The translations under genes and the position numbers were made by a program. 64,000 bases of DNA from Glaciimonas soli (lineage in GTDB: Bacteria; Pseudomonadota; Gammaproteobacteria; Burkholderiales; Burkholderiaceae_D), in contig NZ_WINI01000003.1 of NCBI RefSeq assembly GCF_009497155.1, positions 372,001-436,000 of the forward strand, read 5' to 3'. The notes below the pieces were generated by a model. It was not told the DNA's origin. It was given only the letters and a program-made list of their open reading frames with translations, and made no database searches. Positions 1-10,000 of this stretch are shown piece after piece. The stretch's first letter is position 1. Each line of letters begins with the position of its first letter.

Positions 1-456
1 AAGGAAGAAAGCCAACGTGACTTTGATGCTTACGGCCTGGCTTATCGCGGTGGTTCCTGGTATGTGGCGGGCATGTGCCATTTGCGCAAAGGCTTGCGCT
101 CTTTCCGCTTAGATCGGATCGCACAAGTTGAATTGCTTGATGCGCACTTTCAGCGCCCGACTGATTTTGATGCGCTGGCACATCTGACCTTTTCGATTGC
201 TACTTTGCCGCGCGCTTACAGCATTGAGGTGTTATTGAAAACGGATCTGAACACCGCTCGTCAATATTTGTATTCAACACTAGGCATCCTTGAACAAACT
301 GTAGAAGGTGTGATGATACGCAGTCAATCCGATGATCTTGACTGGTCTGCACGACAGCTGGCGAGCTTGCCGTTTGAATTTGAGATACGCCAGCCGGCAC
401 AATTGCGCGATGCCGTTAAAGCCTGCGCCGAAAAATTATTGCGGGGTACTTTATAG
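1..456 (+). CDS. WYL-domain transcriptional regulator, C-terminal part
   Basis: The reading frame is open from base 1, so the gene begins outside the window and only the last 151 residues are present. They carry the WYL-domain pattern: YGLAYRGGSWYVAGMCHLR followed by RSFRLDRI, then a C-terminal tail ending just past a conserved FEIR stretch. WYL proteins (YafY-like) usually have an N-terminal winged helix, not visible here, and act as ligand-sensing transcription factors. A GTG at 64 could be mistaken for the start, but the homologous frame runs upstream of it. The stop overlaps by six bases the end of the convergent threonine aldolase gene. The regulated genes cannot be inferred from the fragment. 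Confidence 0.8.
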   Translation, partial: KEESQRDFDAYGLAYRGGSWYVAGMCHLRKGLRSFRLDRIAQVELLDAHFQRPTDFDALAHLTFSIATLPRAYSIEVLLKTDLNTARQYLYSTLGILEQTVEGVMIRSQSDDLDWSARQLASLPFEFEIRQPAQLRDAVKACAEKLLRGTL

Positions 457-1560
457 GTTTATCGAACGACTGTCGTCAATCAAGCGTTTAAAATACGGCA
501 ACACCTGCGCATTGCTTAACGCGAGCAAATTGTCTCCCACGTACAGTTCGGTAGTGCTCCAACCCGGCACTTCCGCCGCTTGCACAGTCCCAACCACCCA
601 ATGCTTTTCTTCTTCGGCAATCTTGTCCCGCGCGGCCATGACTTTGTCATGATGCGCATCAAAATAAATATGCATCATATTGGTTTGCGGTATAGCAGGA
701 TTGACCCTGATGCCCGGTAGCGCTTGCAAACCTTCGGCCAGTGCCTGCGCTCTTTGCAGACAGGCATCCATCTGGGCCAGGCGCGCATCGAAATGCATTG
801 CGGCTGATGCCACCATAGGACTTTGATGTACCAGCGTGCCGCCCATGCGGCGTTGCCAGATGCGTGCATTGGCAATGAATTTTTCATCCCCGAGCAAGAC
901 CGCGCCGGCGATTCCGCCTATGCCCTTGTACATCGAGACGTAGACCGAATCAAAACCGTCAGCGATTTCTGCATATGTTTTGCCATAAAAGGCACGGCTT
1001 TCCCATAGTCGGGCGCCATCCATATGCAAAGCAATGTCGCGCTCCCGCGCTTTATCTTTCAGAGCTTGCAGTTGCTCCCAGCTGGGTAATTGGCCGCCAG
1101 CACAGCGGATCGGCAGCTCTACCAACAGGCAAGCCAGATCTTGTTTGATCGCGTCCAGATCGGCAGCCAGCATAGGAGTCAGCCGATTCCCCACTGGCAC
1201 TCCATGTAACTTCAGCAGCGCCTGATACGCTTGTTCTTCATGACCGATCAGGTGTGAGGTAGGATGCAGGCCAAAACGTGGCAGCGCGCTTTGTTCCGCC
1301 CACATCTGAACTGCGATCAATTGCGCCATCACGCCACTGGGCATGAAGACGGCGGCAGGTTTGCCTAATAGTGTGGCTATTTTCTGCTCAAAGCCGCTCA
1401 GCAGCTCGCCCTCACCATACACATCGTGCTCTACATTATTTGCCTCGCACCATGCTGCTATCGCGCGAAATTCTTCAGCCGGGCTGGGACTATGGAAGCC
1501 CGGGAAAACGACCTGAGATTGCTTGCGGAGCTGTTGGCGCTGAAGATTTGTGTTGGTCAT
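451..1560 (-). CDS. ltaE: Low-specificity threonine aldolase family, PLP enzyme
   Basis: A 369-residue protein of the beta-eliminating lyase / threonine aldolase family (fold type I PLP enzymes), which cleave L-threonine or L-allo-threonine to glycine and acetaldehyde in the cytoplasm. Visible landmarks are HMDGARLWE at 179-187, whose Asp binds the pyridine nitrogen, and SMYKGIGG around Lys212, the expected Schiff-base lysine. Length is near the family norm of about 340-370. It stands alone on its strand: its 3' end overlaps the WYL gene and its 5' side faces the RNA helicase gene. Substrate stereospecificity cannot be read from sequence, so the symbol is a family-level assignment. Confidence 0.85.
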   Translation of the reverse strand: MTNTNLQRQQLRKQSQVVFPGFHSPSPAEEFRAIAAWCEANNVEHDVYGEGELLSGFEQKIATLLGKPAAVFMPSGVMAQLIAVQMWAEQSALPRFGLHPTSHLIGHEEQAYQALLKLHGVPVGNRLTPMLAADLDAIKQDLACLLVELPIRCAGGQLPSWEQLQALKDKARERDIALHMDGARLWESRAFYGKTYAEIADGFDSVYVSMYKGIGGIAGAVLLGDEKFIANARIWQRRMGGTLVHQSPMVASAAMHFDARLAQMDACLQRAQALAEGLQALPGIRVNPAIPQTNMMHIYFDAHHDKVMAARDKIAEEEKHWVVGTVQAAEVPGWSTTELYVGDNLLALSNAQVLPYFKRLIDDSRSINL

Positions 1561-1684
1561 AAAATAAAACCTGAGTAATGGTAAAAGGATAAATGCCGCT
1601 AAAAAGGTTTAGTCTGGATGAAAGCTGACACTGTCGTCAATGCCATTTGCGCCATCCGCGTGCATCGAAGTTATGATTTCAACA

Positions 1685-1714
1685 TGGCTTTCTGCCTTCG
1701 CGGGAGTAACGATG
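1685..1714. repeat. Degenerate REP-like palindrome
   Basis: This stretch (TGGCTTTCTGCCTTCGCGGG and the following AGTAACGATG) looks like a decayed copy of the palindromic unit found twice at 18599-18711 and twice at 51281-51353. It lies in the 342-base gap between threonine aldolase and the helicase gene. I see nothing else certain in that gap. Confidence 0.4.
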
Positions 1715-1902
1715 ATTTAATTCACACTCCAACTATGTCTGAACGGCCTCTAAAATGGGCTTTACAGCGCTTTATCCATCAATTCGACTCCAATCTCGTC
1801 ACAACAGAGTAAACTACGCATCTAATTGTTTTGCATTGTCAGCACCTCTCAACTGACCACTGGTGCGATTCGAATCAACAAGCACAACCAGCGAGTAATC
1901 CC

Positions 1903-3930
1903 ATGTCTGAAAAACCAGTTCCCCTATTTACCGATTTAAACCTGAGCGAGCCACTGATACGTGCGCTTAAGGAAGTCGGTTACGAATCACCATCGCCGAT
2001 CCAAGCGGCCACTATCCCTGCCTTACTGAACAATCGTGATGTATTGGGACAAGCGCAAACCGGTACCGGTAAGACCGCCGCTTTCGCGCTGCCTATCCTG
2101 TCACGTATCGATCTCAAGCAAACCACGCCACAAGCGTTGGTATTAGCGCCAACCCGCGAACTGGCCATTCAAGTCGCGGAAGCCTTCCAACGTTACGCTA
2201 CACATATTCCCGGTTTTCACGTATTGCCGATTTACGGCGGTCAAAGTTACGGTCCGCAACTAAGTGCGTTGCGTCGTGGCGTACACGTGGTGGTTGGTAC
2301 ACCTGGTCGCGTGATTGACCATTTGGATAAAGGTTCGCTGGATTTATCCAAACTAAAAACATTGGTGCTGGACGAAGCCGACGAAATGCTGCGTATGGGT
2401 TTCATTGACGATGTTGAGCGGATTTTGCAAGAAACGCCGGAAAGCCGCCAGACCACATTGTTCTCCGCCACCATGCCAGCAGTGATCAAGCGCATCGCCA
2501 AAACGTATTTGCGCGATCCGGCAGAAATCACTGTCGCCGCCAAAACCGGTACTGCCGATAACATTCGCCAGCGCTATTGGTTAGTCAGCGGTATGCATAA
2601 GCTCGATGCGTTAACACGCATTTTGGAAGCTGAAACTTTTGACGGCATGATCATTTTTTCGCGCACCAAAATGGGCACGGAAGAATTGGCCAGTAAATTA
2701 CAGGCACGCGGATTTTCCGCAGCCGCGATTAACGGTGATATCAATCAACAGCAACGCGAACGCACTATCCAGCAGCTGAAAGACGGCAAGATCGATATTC
2801 TGGTTGCCACTGACGTCGCTGCGCGTGGTCTGGATGTTGAACGCATCAGTCACGTCATCAATTACGACGTTCCACACGATCCGGAAAGCTATACCCACCG
2901 TATCGGCCGTACTGGCCGTGCTGGCCGTAGCGGCGAAGCGATTTTGTTCATCACACCACGTGAAAAAAATCTGCTGAAAGCCATTGAGCGTGCAACGCGT
3001 CAGCCCGTATCGCCATTGACTTTGCCGACCGTACAAGCGGTTAACGACGTCCGCATCGCCAGATTTAAAGAGCAGATCAGCGCTACTCTAGCGTTAGGTG
3101 AATTGGAAGAATACGCTTCCATCATTGAAGATTTTGAACGCGAACAAAATATTCCTGCAGTAGAAATCGCTGCCGCACTGGCCAAAATGGCGCGTGGTAA
3201 TGAGCCATTGTTGTTGGATAAAAAACCGAGCACATTCGAAAAGTTCGAGCCATCTGAAGCACGTAAATCTTCATCAGGCAAATCCTGGTCAGACGAAAAG
3301 CCAGTGCGTGGCGGTCGCTTTGAACGTGGCGAACGTTTTGAAAGGTCAGCACCATCCGAGCGTTTCGAACGCCCGGCACCATCAGAGCGCTTTGAACGTC
3401 CTGAGCGCTCAGTACGCCCTGATCAGCTTGAACGCCCAGAACGTGCCGAACGTAGCGAACGCAGCGAACGTCCGGCAGCACCAAGAAAAGATCGCGGGCA
3501 CAACAACGATTTCGACATGGCGCATTTCCGCATTGAAGTCGGTCACAGTCACGGCGTCAAACCCGGCAACATCGTCGGCGCAATTGCCAACGAAGCTGGC
3601 TTGGAAGCCAAACACATCGGCCGCATCGAAATCTTTGATGACTACAGCACCTTGGATTTACCAGCAGGGATGCCGAAAGACTTGATGGAGCATCTGAAAA
3701 AAGTCTGGGTGGCGGGACAACAATTGAAGATTGCTCCGGCTGACGAAGCAATGTCGTATAGTGATCAGCCAGTCAAAAAATTCGCTGGCAAACTTAGTCC
3801 AGGAAAAACTGGTGGTGATAGAAGAGTTTCTGAAAAAGATGGCGCTAAAAAACCACCGTTTGCGGGCAAAGACAGAGCAGGTAAAGGTGCCCCTGCCAAG
3901 CCGCATCGCAAGGGAACCAAGCCTGCCTGA
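1903..3930 (+). CDS. deaD: DEAD-box ATP-dependent RNA helicase, DeaD/CsdA type
   Basis: ATP-dependent RNA helicase of 675 residues acting on ribosome assembly and structured mRNAs, often in the cold. The start at 1903 (MSEKPVPLF) fits the family; the frame stays open 24 codons upstream without similarity. Motif order is canonical: Q motif near 9-34, Walker A AQTGTGKT at 51-58, DEAD at 157-160, SAT at 188-190, then ARGLD and HRIGRTGRAGR in the second RecA lobe. After the core comes a charged linker made of repeated R/F/E/R/P units (about residues 470-530), then a DbpA-type RNA-binding domain starting at DMAHFRIEVG, and a basic tail. CsdA and DbpA share this C-terminal domain; the length and linker favour DeaD/CsdA. 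A strong terminator follows. Confidence 0.93.
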   Translation: MSEKPVPLFTDLNLSEPLIRALKEVGYESPSPIQAATIPALLNNRDVLGQAQTGTGKTAAFALPILSRIDLKQTTPQALVLAPTRELAIQVAEAFQRYATHIPGFHVLPIYGGQSYGPQLSALRRGVHVVVGTPGRVIDHLDKGSLDLSKLKTLVLDEADEMLRMGFIDDVERILQETPESRQTTLFSATMPAVIKRIAKTYLRDPAEITVAAKTGTADNIRQRYWLVSGMHKLDALTRILEAETFDGMIIFSRTKMGTEELASKLQARGFSAAAINGDINQQQRERTIQQLKDGKIDILVATDVAARGLDVERISHVINYDVPHDPESYTHRIGRTGRAGRSGEAILFITPREKNLLKAIERATRQPVSPLTLPTVQAVNDVRIARFKEQISATLALGELEEYASIIEDFEREQNIPAVEIAAALAKMARGNEPLLLDKKPSTFEKFEPSEARKSSSGKSWSDEKPVRGGRFERGERFERSAPSERFERPAPSERFERPERSVRPDQLERPERAERSERSERPAAPRKDRGHNNDFDMAHFRIEVGHSHGVKPGNIVGAIANEAGLEAKHIGRIEIFDDYSTLDLPAGMPKDLMEHLKKVWVAGQQLKIAPADEAMSYSDQPVKKFAGKLSPGKTGGDRRVSEKDGAKKPPFAGKDRAGKGAPAKPHRKGTKPA

Positions 3931-3951
3931 TGTGCATAGGTGATTAAAATA

Positions 3952-3986
3952 AAATGGCGGTGTTCGCAAGAACATCGCCATTTTTG
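3952..3986 (+). terminator. Rho-independent terminator of the helicase gene
   Basis: A 14-bp stem (AAATGGCGGTGTTC against GAACATCGCCATTT, one G-T wobble) encloses a GCAA tetraloop and runs into a T stretch at 3981-3985. It lies 22 bases after the helicase stop codon. Confidence 0.9.
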
Positions 3987-4090
3987 TATCTAACACTACA
4001 ATCACTTCAAATGGCAAAAAGTCGGTGTAGTATCTTGTCTGAAATTTTACTTCTCACATCGTTCAGCGCTTTCTAAACAATGAGGAAATA

Positions 4091-5593
4091 ATGGTATCAA
4101 CAATACGATTCGCAATCCCACGCCGATTACTGATACTGCCACTTCTCATTTTCTCCACAGCTCTTGCCAGCTATCCCGCTCACGCTGATCCAGCCACCAT
4201 CGATTGGAATGCGGCAGCAAAGCAAGACATCAAATTCGCAGCAGACTCAATTCGCACTAGTCATGCCGGCGCAGTAAGCGGCCAGTTGAATGTCACTGTC
4301 CCGCTAGAATCTGGCGTACTCGCGGATACGGTGGAAGCTGAAAAAATACAAACACAGCAAGATTATCGCCGTTTAATGACGCGCTTTATCGCTAGCTTCG
4401 GTGATCCGCATACCGGCCTTTACTTGCATCTGACAACACATGCTTGGACTGGTTTGGTAATCGATCGCATAGCCGGTCAATATCGGGTGATCTGGTCTGA
4501 GCCTGACTGGCCTACACCGTTGCCACCCAAAAACGCCACGGTGCAAAGTTGCGACGGCGTCTGGATCGGCACATATTTGAAAACGAATGTCGCGCCATTC
4601 GTCAATCACAGCACAGAATACCCGACTACTTTCAGCGAGCTTGCCCGTCAAACGATGTTTGACACCGGCCTGGGCTGGACACCAAAACAGTGTGTATTCA
4701 CGCTGCAGGATCACAGCACTAAGCGTTTCGACTTGCCGCTACGGTCAGTACCGGACAATGTAAGTAAAGAAAGAATAAAGGAAATACGCCAGCAGTACAC
4801 TGCAAAAGCCAAGCCAGTCGGCCTCTACACGCTGGCCAACGACAGGCACTGGGTCGGCATGCCGGATTTCAACGGTAGCGTCTCTGCTGCCGCCTATGAA
4901 AATCTATACAAACAGCTGGCGACGCTGAAAAAATCGGGATGGATTATCTTCGACCTGCGTGGCAATGGCGGCGGTGATTCCAGTTGGGGCACCCGCGCAC
5001 TGCAAGCTGTGTATGGGACTGAGTACGGAGAAAAACTGGGTAACACCGCCACCTATAGCAAAGCGATGATCGTCAATCAGGCCACCATCAATTTATTCAA
5101 GCGCTTTGCCAGCCTGCCTGAATACGCCGCATCGAAAGATGAGTTTGACCATGCGGTGCAAAAACTCGAAGCAGCGCAGCGCGCTGGCGATAAAATGGCC
5201 ATAGTGGAAGATATGACACCGGCGGATGCAACAACACTCGCGTTGCAAGCCAGCGCTCGGCCGCATGGACCACGGATTGCTGCCGTAATTGACCGCGGAT
5301 GCTTCAGTTCCTGCATGAACTTTCTGCAACAAATTGAATCGATTTCAGACACCGTTGTGCTAGGTGAACCGACTATCGGTTACTCCCCTTATGGTGAAAT
5401 CAACGAATTCAATCTGCCAAGTGGCAACGGCGCTATCTATATCCCGTCTGCGGTATATACGTCTTTGCAGGCGACAAGAGAACCGTTTATGCCGGATATT
5501 GCCTATCCAGGCAATATCGCTGACGACGACGCGTTGATGAAATGGGTGAACGGAATTCTGACGTCGTTAAAACCCGGTCAGAAAAAACCATAA
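4091..5593 (+). CDS. Secreted S41-family peptidase-like protein
   Basis: A 500-residue exported protein. Residues 1-32 form a signal peptide (RR, hydrophobic core, cleavage after AHA). The body resembles the S41 (tail-specific / C-terminal processing) peptidase fold: WIIFDLRGNGGGDSS at 284-298 is the typical substrate-strand motif, and DRGCFSSC at 401-408 supplies the probable nucleophile Ser406 or Ser407, where canonical members have a Ser-Ala or Ser-Ser turn. No PDZ domain is evident, so it is not a classical Prc/CtpA. A cysteine pair (404/408) is unusual. The next gene starts one base after its stop, so the two are almost certainly cotranscribed. Substrate unknown. Confidence 0.75.
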   Translation: MVSTIRFAIPRRLLILPLLIFSTALASYPAHADPATIDWNAAAKQDIKFAADSIRTSHAGAVSGQLNVTVPLESGVLADTVEAEKIQTQQDYRRLMTRFIASFGDPHTGLYLHLTTHAWTGLVIDRIAGQYRVIWSEPDWPTPLPPKNATVQSCDGVWIGTYLKTNVAPFVNHSTEYPTTFSELARQTMFDTGLGWTPKQCVFTLQDHSTKRFDLPLRSVPDNVSKERIKEIRQQYTAKAKPVGLYTLANDRHWVGMPDFNGSVSAAAYENLYKQLATLKKSGWIIFDLRGNGGGDSSWGTRALQAVYGTEYGEKLGNTATYSKAMIVNQATINLFKRFASLPEYAASKDEFDHAVQKLEAAQRAGDKMAIVEDMTPADATTLALQASARPHGPRIAAVIDRGCFSSCMNFLQQIESISDTVVLGEPTIGYSPYGEINEFNLPSGNGAIYIPSAVYTSLQATREPFMPDIAYPGNIADDDALMKWVNGILTSLKPGQKKP

Positions 5594-5594
5594 A

Positions 5595-6386
5595 ATGCAT
5601 GCATTAGGAATTGCTTCCGAACTGATGTTCCATCGCATCAGTGGAAACGTCAGACGAGACGGCAGTTATACCGTGATTGAAACCAAAAACAATCCTGACT
5701 CTTATTCTGGCAATACTTTATTGCTGGCCCGTTCTCCAACATATAAAAATCGCGCTACACTCGAAACGGATTTCGCGTCACTCATCGGCAAACCACCAAC
5801 TATTCGACACCGCTCTTTCATGTGGCCGCTGGATGATGCTGAAGTATTTGATCCCTCTGCGTTCGTTCAGGATGGTTACGAATATTGCGAAAACATCGTA
5901 CTGGTAGCAACCAAAGATAACTTGCGTGCTCCGCTGCGGCTTAATCATGAGATAGAAATACGATCATTCTCGTCGGATCAAGACTGGCAGGATCTTGAGT
6001 CTATGCAGATTAGAGAAAACGACAATGTCTATCCTGAGGCAGAGTTTCGCAACTATTTAGCAGGGCAGCGGCGCACCTATCAAACGTTAATTGACGCTGA
6101 TCGAGGCAACTGGTGGGGCGCATATAAAGATGGCAAACAAGTCGCCAGTCTCGGACTGTTCTTTGATGAAAACATCGGACGTTTTCAATCTGTGTTGACG
6201 GATGCTGTATATCGCAATCAGGGGATTGCCAGGACTTTGGTGCATCATGTTGCGCAACTAGGATTTGCTGAAGTCGAGCGATTGGTGATGGTGGCTGATC
6301 GCAGTCACCATGCTTTGCGGATGTATGAGGAACTTGGGTTTAAGGCGGCTGAGAGATTTGGTACGATGCTTTGGGTATTGAAGTAA
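5595..6386 (+). CDS. GNAT-family N-acetyltransferase
   Basis: A 263-residue protein whose C-terminal half (about 120-262) is a GNAT acetyl-CoA-dependent acyltransferase domain. Motif A is YRNQGIARTLV at 206-216, followed by the motif B region ending in MYEELGFKAAERFG. The N-terminal ~115 residues are a separate domain that I do not recognise. ATG at 5595 lies one base after the stop of the S41-like gene, implying translational coupling. The acceptor substrate is not predictable. A small molecule, a peptide N-terminus or a protein is equally possible. Confidence 0.8.
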   Translation: MHALGIASELMFHRISGNVRRDGSYTVIETKNNPDSYSGNTLLLARSPTYKNRATLETDFASLIGKPPTIRHRSFMWPLDDAEVFDPSAFVQDGYEYCENIVLVATKDNLRAPLRLNHEIEIRSFSSDQDWQDLESMQIRENDNVYPEAEFRNYLAGQRRTYQTLIDADRGNWWGAYKDGKQVASLGLFFDENIGRFQSVLTDAVYRNQGIARTLVHHVAQLGFAEVERLVMVADRSHHALRMYEELGFKAAERFGTMLWVLK

Positions 6387-6407
6387 TTTATCTTTATGTG
6401 ATGCTGC

Positions 6408-6446
6408 GATAGGGCATCAATAGCGTAGCGTATTGCGCCGCATGCG
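6408..6446. repeat. Degenerate gene-end hairpin repeat
   Basis: The sequence after the acetyltransferase stop (GATAGGGCATCAATAGCGTA with GCGTATTGCGCC) resembles decayed copies of the hairpin family seen more clearly at 43212-43250 and 38453-38492. Pairing here is poor, so it is only a likely remnant. Confidence 0.3.
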
Positions 6447-6561
6447 ACACAAATCAAATTACAGAATATCGAACCATTTGAGTTTTACAAAACATCAGCA
6501 ATGAAAATGTTCAGCGTGATGAAATCATTCGCCTACTTAATTTCTTTAGAATTACAAAATA

Positions 6562-7002
6562 ATGGACTTAGTTAAAGTTAAACTTGATCGAGTTTTTGAT
6601 ATCGTAAAAATACAAGGTCGTAGTGGCAGACATACACTCTTTAGCTTTGAAAGTAGTGGTGTTAAACACTATGGAATCAGTGTCAGAGATTGGCCAAAAA
6701 TTGAATCTGGAATGGTAATTTCAGCTCTACTTGAACGAGATGAAGATTGGCAATCAATTTTTGGTTGGGTTGACCATAGCACCGGGGAAGTTTTTAACAG
6801 TGAAGGTTATACAGCAGTATTTGTTTGTATTCTTTTATTATTTTTAAGCGTGGTTTCTGCTGGGGCATTTTTGGCCGACTGGAGAGGAAATTGGTTTGCA
6901 CTCCTGATATCACTCGGACTAATTTATTATGCAATAGTCAACGTGACGAGAGCGTTGAGAGCAAAGAAAATATTGGGCGAATTTGCAGCCACCTTGAAAT
7001 AA
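6562..7002 (+). CDS. Hypothetical small membrane protein
   Basis: A 146-residue protein I do not recognise. Residues 1-82 are soluble and beta-rich in appearance (VKVKLDRVFDIVKIQGRSG...). Two hydrophobic segments follow, roughly 83-105 (AVFVCILLLFLSVVSAGAFL) and 111-130, then a basic tail. The likely topology is a cytoplasmic N-terminal domain anchored by a hairpin of two helices. The gene and its upstream 170 bases are clearly more AT-rich than the neighbours and the gene stands alone, which suggests acquisition by transfer. I see no clear ribosome binding site. Confidence 0.6.
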   Translation: MDLVKVKLDRVFDIVKIQGRSGRHTLFSFESSGVKHYGISVRDWPKIESGMVISALLERDEDWQSIFGWVDHSTGEVFNSEGYTAVFVCILLLFLSVVSAGAFLADWRGNWFALLISLGLIYYAIVNVTRALRAKKILGEFAATLK

Positions 7003-7037
7003 AGCGAACACTTTAAATTTCATACAGTATTGTAATT

Positions 7038-7064
7038 GATGGGTATCGCAACGCTCTACCCATC
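7038..7064. repeat. Hairpin at the 3' end of metH
   Basis: Perfect 8-bp inverted repeat GATGGGTA / TACCCATC with an 11-base loop (TCGCAACGCTC), 10 bases beyond the metH stop. It has no T run on either strand, so it is a stabilising or Rho-pausing hairpin rather than a simple intrinsic terminator. Related sequences lie at 44187-44218 and 49890-49921. Confidence 0.55.
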
Positions 7065-7074
7065 CTACCTACCA

Positions 7075-10000
7075 TTACAAATTCGGCGCCAACCACCGCT
7101 CTACATCTTCCTTGCTCTCACCCCGTCGCGCCGCCATATCACTGACCTGATCATCGGCAATTTTGCCAACCACAAAATACTTAGATTCAGGATGCGCGAA
7201 ATAGAAACCGGACACCGCAGCTCCCGGATACATCGCAAAGGATTCAGTCAGTTCCATCCCGATTTCTTCACATTGCATGGTCTTGAACATCTCTGCTTTG
7301 ACGGTGTGTTCAGGACAGGCAGGATAACCGGGTGCAGGGCGGATACCGAGGTATTCTTCTTTGATCAACGCAGCGTTGGATAGCTCTTCAGTCGGTACAT
7401 AACCCCACAAATCTTTGCGCACGCGTTCGTGCAGGTATTCGGCGAAGGCTTCGGCTAAACGGTCGGCCAGTGACTTGAGCATGATGGAGGAGTAATCGTC
7501 ATGCGCATCTTCAAAGCGCTTTTCGTATTTCTCTATGCCGAGGCCAGCAGTCACCGCGAACATGCCAATGTAATCAGCAATGCCGGACGATTTCGGGGCG
7601 ATAAAATCAGATAGGCATTGGTTCGGGCGTGCCACGCCGTCGACCACTGGTTTGACGGTTTGCTGGCGTGTACCGTAGTAAGTGAAGGCGACTTTGGTGC
7701 GCGTGTCATCGGTGTAGATTTCGATGTCGTCGTCGTTGACGGTATTTGCCGGCAGCAGTGCAACCACGCCGTTGGCGGTGAGCCAGCGACCGTCGATGAC
7801 TTTCTTCAAGAGTGCCTGGCCTTCTTCAAACACTTTGGTGGCGGCTTCACCTACCACTTCATCGGTCAGGATGGCTGGATATGGGCCGGCCAAATCCCAG
7901 GTCTGGAAGAATGGTCCCCAGTCAATGTATTTCGCCAATGTAGCCAGATCGACGTTTTTAAAGACGCGACGGCCGATAAATTTTGGTTTGACTGGTGCAA
8001 AACTGAGTTGCATTTTGTTGGCGCGCGCTTCGGCCAGACTCAACATCGGCACGGCTTTTTTATTCGCATGTTGTACACGAATACGTTCGTAATCGACTGC
8101 GATTTCTTCGATGTAGGCATCGCGACTTTCCGGCGTCAACAACGATTGCGCAACCGATACCGAGCGCGAAGCATCTGGCACGTACACTACCGGGCCTTCA
8201 TATCCTGGTGCGATTTTTACCGCAGTATGCGCGCGGCTGGTGGTGGCGCCACCAATCAGTAACGGCATTTTGACGCTGCGGAAGTAGGGGTCACGCTGCA
8301 TTTCTTTGGCGACGTGCGCCATTTCTTCCAGCGACGGCGTGATCAAACCCGAAAGGCCGATGATGTCGGCATTTTCTGCTTTTGCCATCGCCAAAATTTC
8401 GGAACACGGCACCATCACGCCCATGTTCACGACTTCAAAGTTATTACATTGCAGGACGACTGAAACGATGTTTTTCCCGATGTCATGTACGTCACCTTTG
8501 ACGGTAGCGATGACGATTTTGCCTTTCGGTTTGGCGACGATACCGGTACGCTCTTCATCCAGACGTTTTTCTTCTTCGATGAACGGGATCAAATGCGCTA
8601 CCGCTTGTTTCATCACGCGAGCGGATTTCACTACCTGCGGTAAAAACATTTTCCCTTGGCCGAACAAATCACCGACCACGTTCATGCCATCCATCAACGG
8701 ACCTTCGATCACATGGATAGGGCGTCCGCCGTTGGCTAGCAATTCCTGACGTGCTTCTTCGGTGTCTTCAACGATCCATTGCGTGATGCCCTGCACCAGC
8801 GCGTGCGACAAACGTTGTTGTACGGTGCCGCTGCGCCACTCTAAGGTTTCTTCTTCTTTCTTCGCACCGGCTTTTAAAGTCGAGGCGATTTCGATCATGC
8901 GTTCGGTCGCATCTTCACGGCGATTGAGCACCACGTCTTCGACGCGTTCGCGCAATTCGGCTGGCAAGTTGTCATAGACGCCGACCATACCGGCGTTGAC
9001 AATACCCATGGTCATACCGGCTTTAATCGCGTGATACAGAAATACCGTGTGAATCGCTTCACGTGCGGGATCATTGCCGCGGAAGCTGAAACTCACATTG
9101 GAAACACCGCCGCTGATTTTTGCGTATGGCAGATTTTCATGTATCCAGCGCGTGGCGTTGATGAAATCGACTGCGTAATTGTTGTGTTCTTCGATACCAG
9201 TGGCGATCGCAAAAATGTTGGGGTCGAAAATAATATCTTCTGGTGGAAAGCCGATTTCTTCCACCAAAATATCGTAAGCACGTTTGCAAATTTCGATCTT
9301 GCGCTCGAAGGTATCGGCCTGGCCTTTTTCATCGAAGGCCATGACAATCACTGCTGCACCGTAACGGCGGCAGAGCTTTGCCTGGCGCAAGAATTCCGGC
9401 AAGCCTTCTTTCATCGAAATCGAATTGACGATGGCTTTACCTTGCACGCATTTCAAACCCGCTTCAATCACCGACCATTTCGACGAATCGATCATGATAG
9501 GCACGCGAGCGATGTCCGGTTCCGATGCAATCAGATTCAAGAAGCGCGTCATCGCCGCCAATGAATCGAGCATCGCTTCATCCATATTGATGTCGATGAT
9601 TTGCGCGCCGTTTTCAACTTGCTGACGAGCGACAGCCAGAGCTTCGTCGTATTGCTCGTTCAGAATCAAACGTGCAAAGGCTTTGGAACCGGTAACGTTG
9701 GTGCGTTCGCCGACATTGACGAACAAGGAAGTATCGTCGATGGTGAATGGTTCCAGACCGGACAAACGCATTTCGTGTGTGGTCTCCGGCACCGTACGCG
9801 GCGCGATGCTGGCGACGGTATCGGCAATCGCTTTGATATGTGCTGGTGTGGTACCACAGCAGCCACCGGCGATATTGACAAAACCGCTTTCGGCGAAATC
9901 TTTTAACAACGATGACGTCACATCCGGAGTTTCATCAAAACCGGTATCGCTCATCGGGTTAGGCAAACCGGCGTTCGGATAAATACAAACGAAGGTGTCG

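Noticed and set aside
1831-1902. Upstream extension of the RNA helicase frame to an ATG at 1831
   Set aside because: The 24 extra residues show no helicase similarity and the family start is MSEKPVPLF at 1903.
3194-3685. A 163-codon frame inside the helicase gene
   Set aside because: It is an alternative-frame shadow over the repetitive linker, with low-complexity composition and no start signal.
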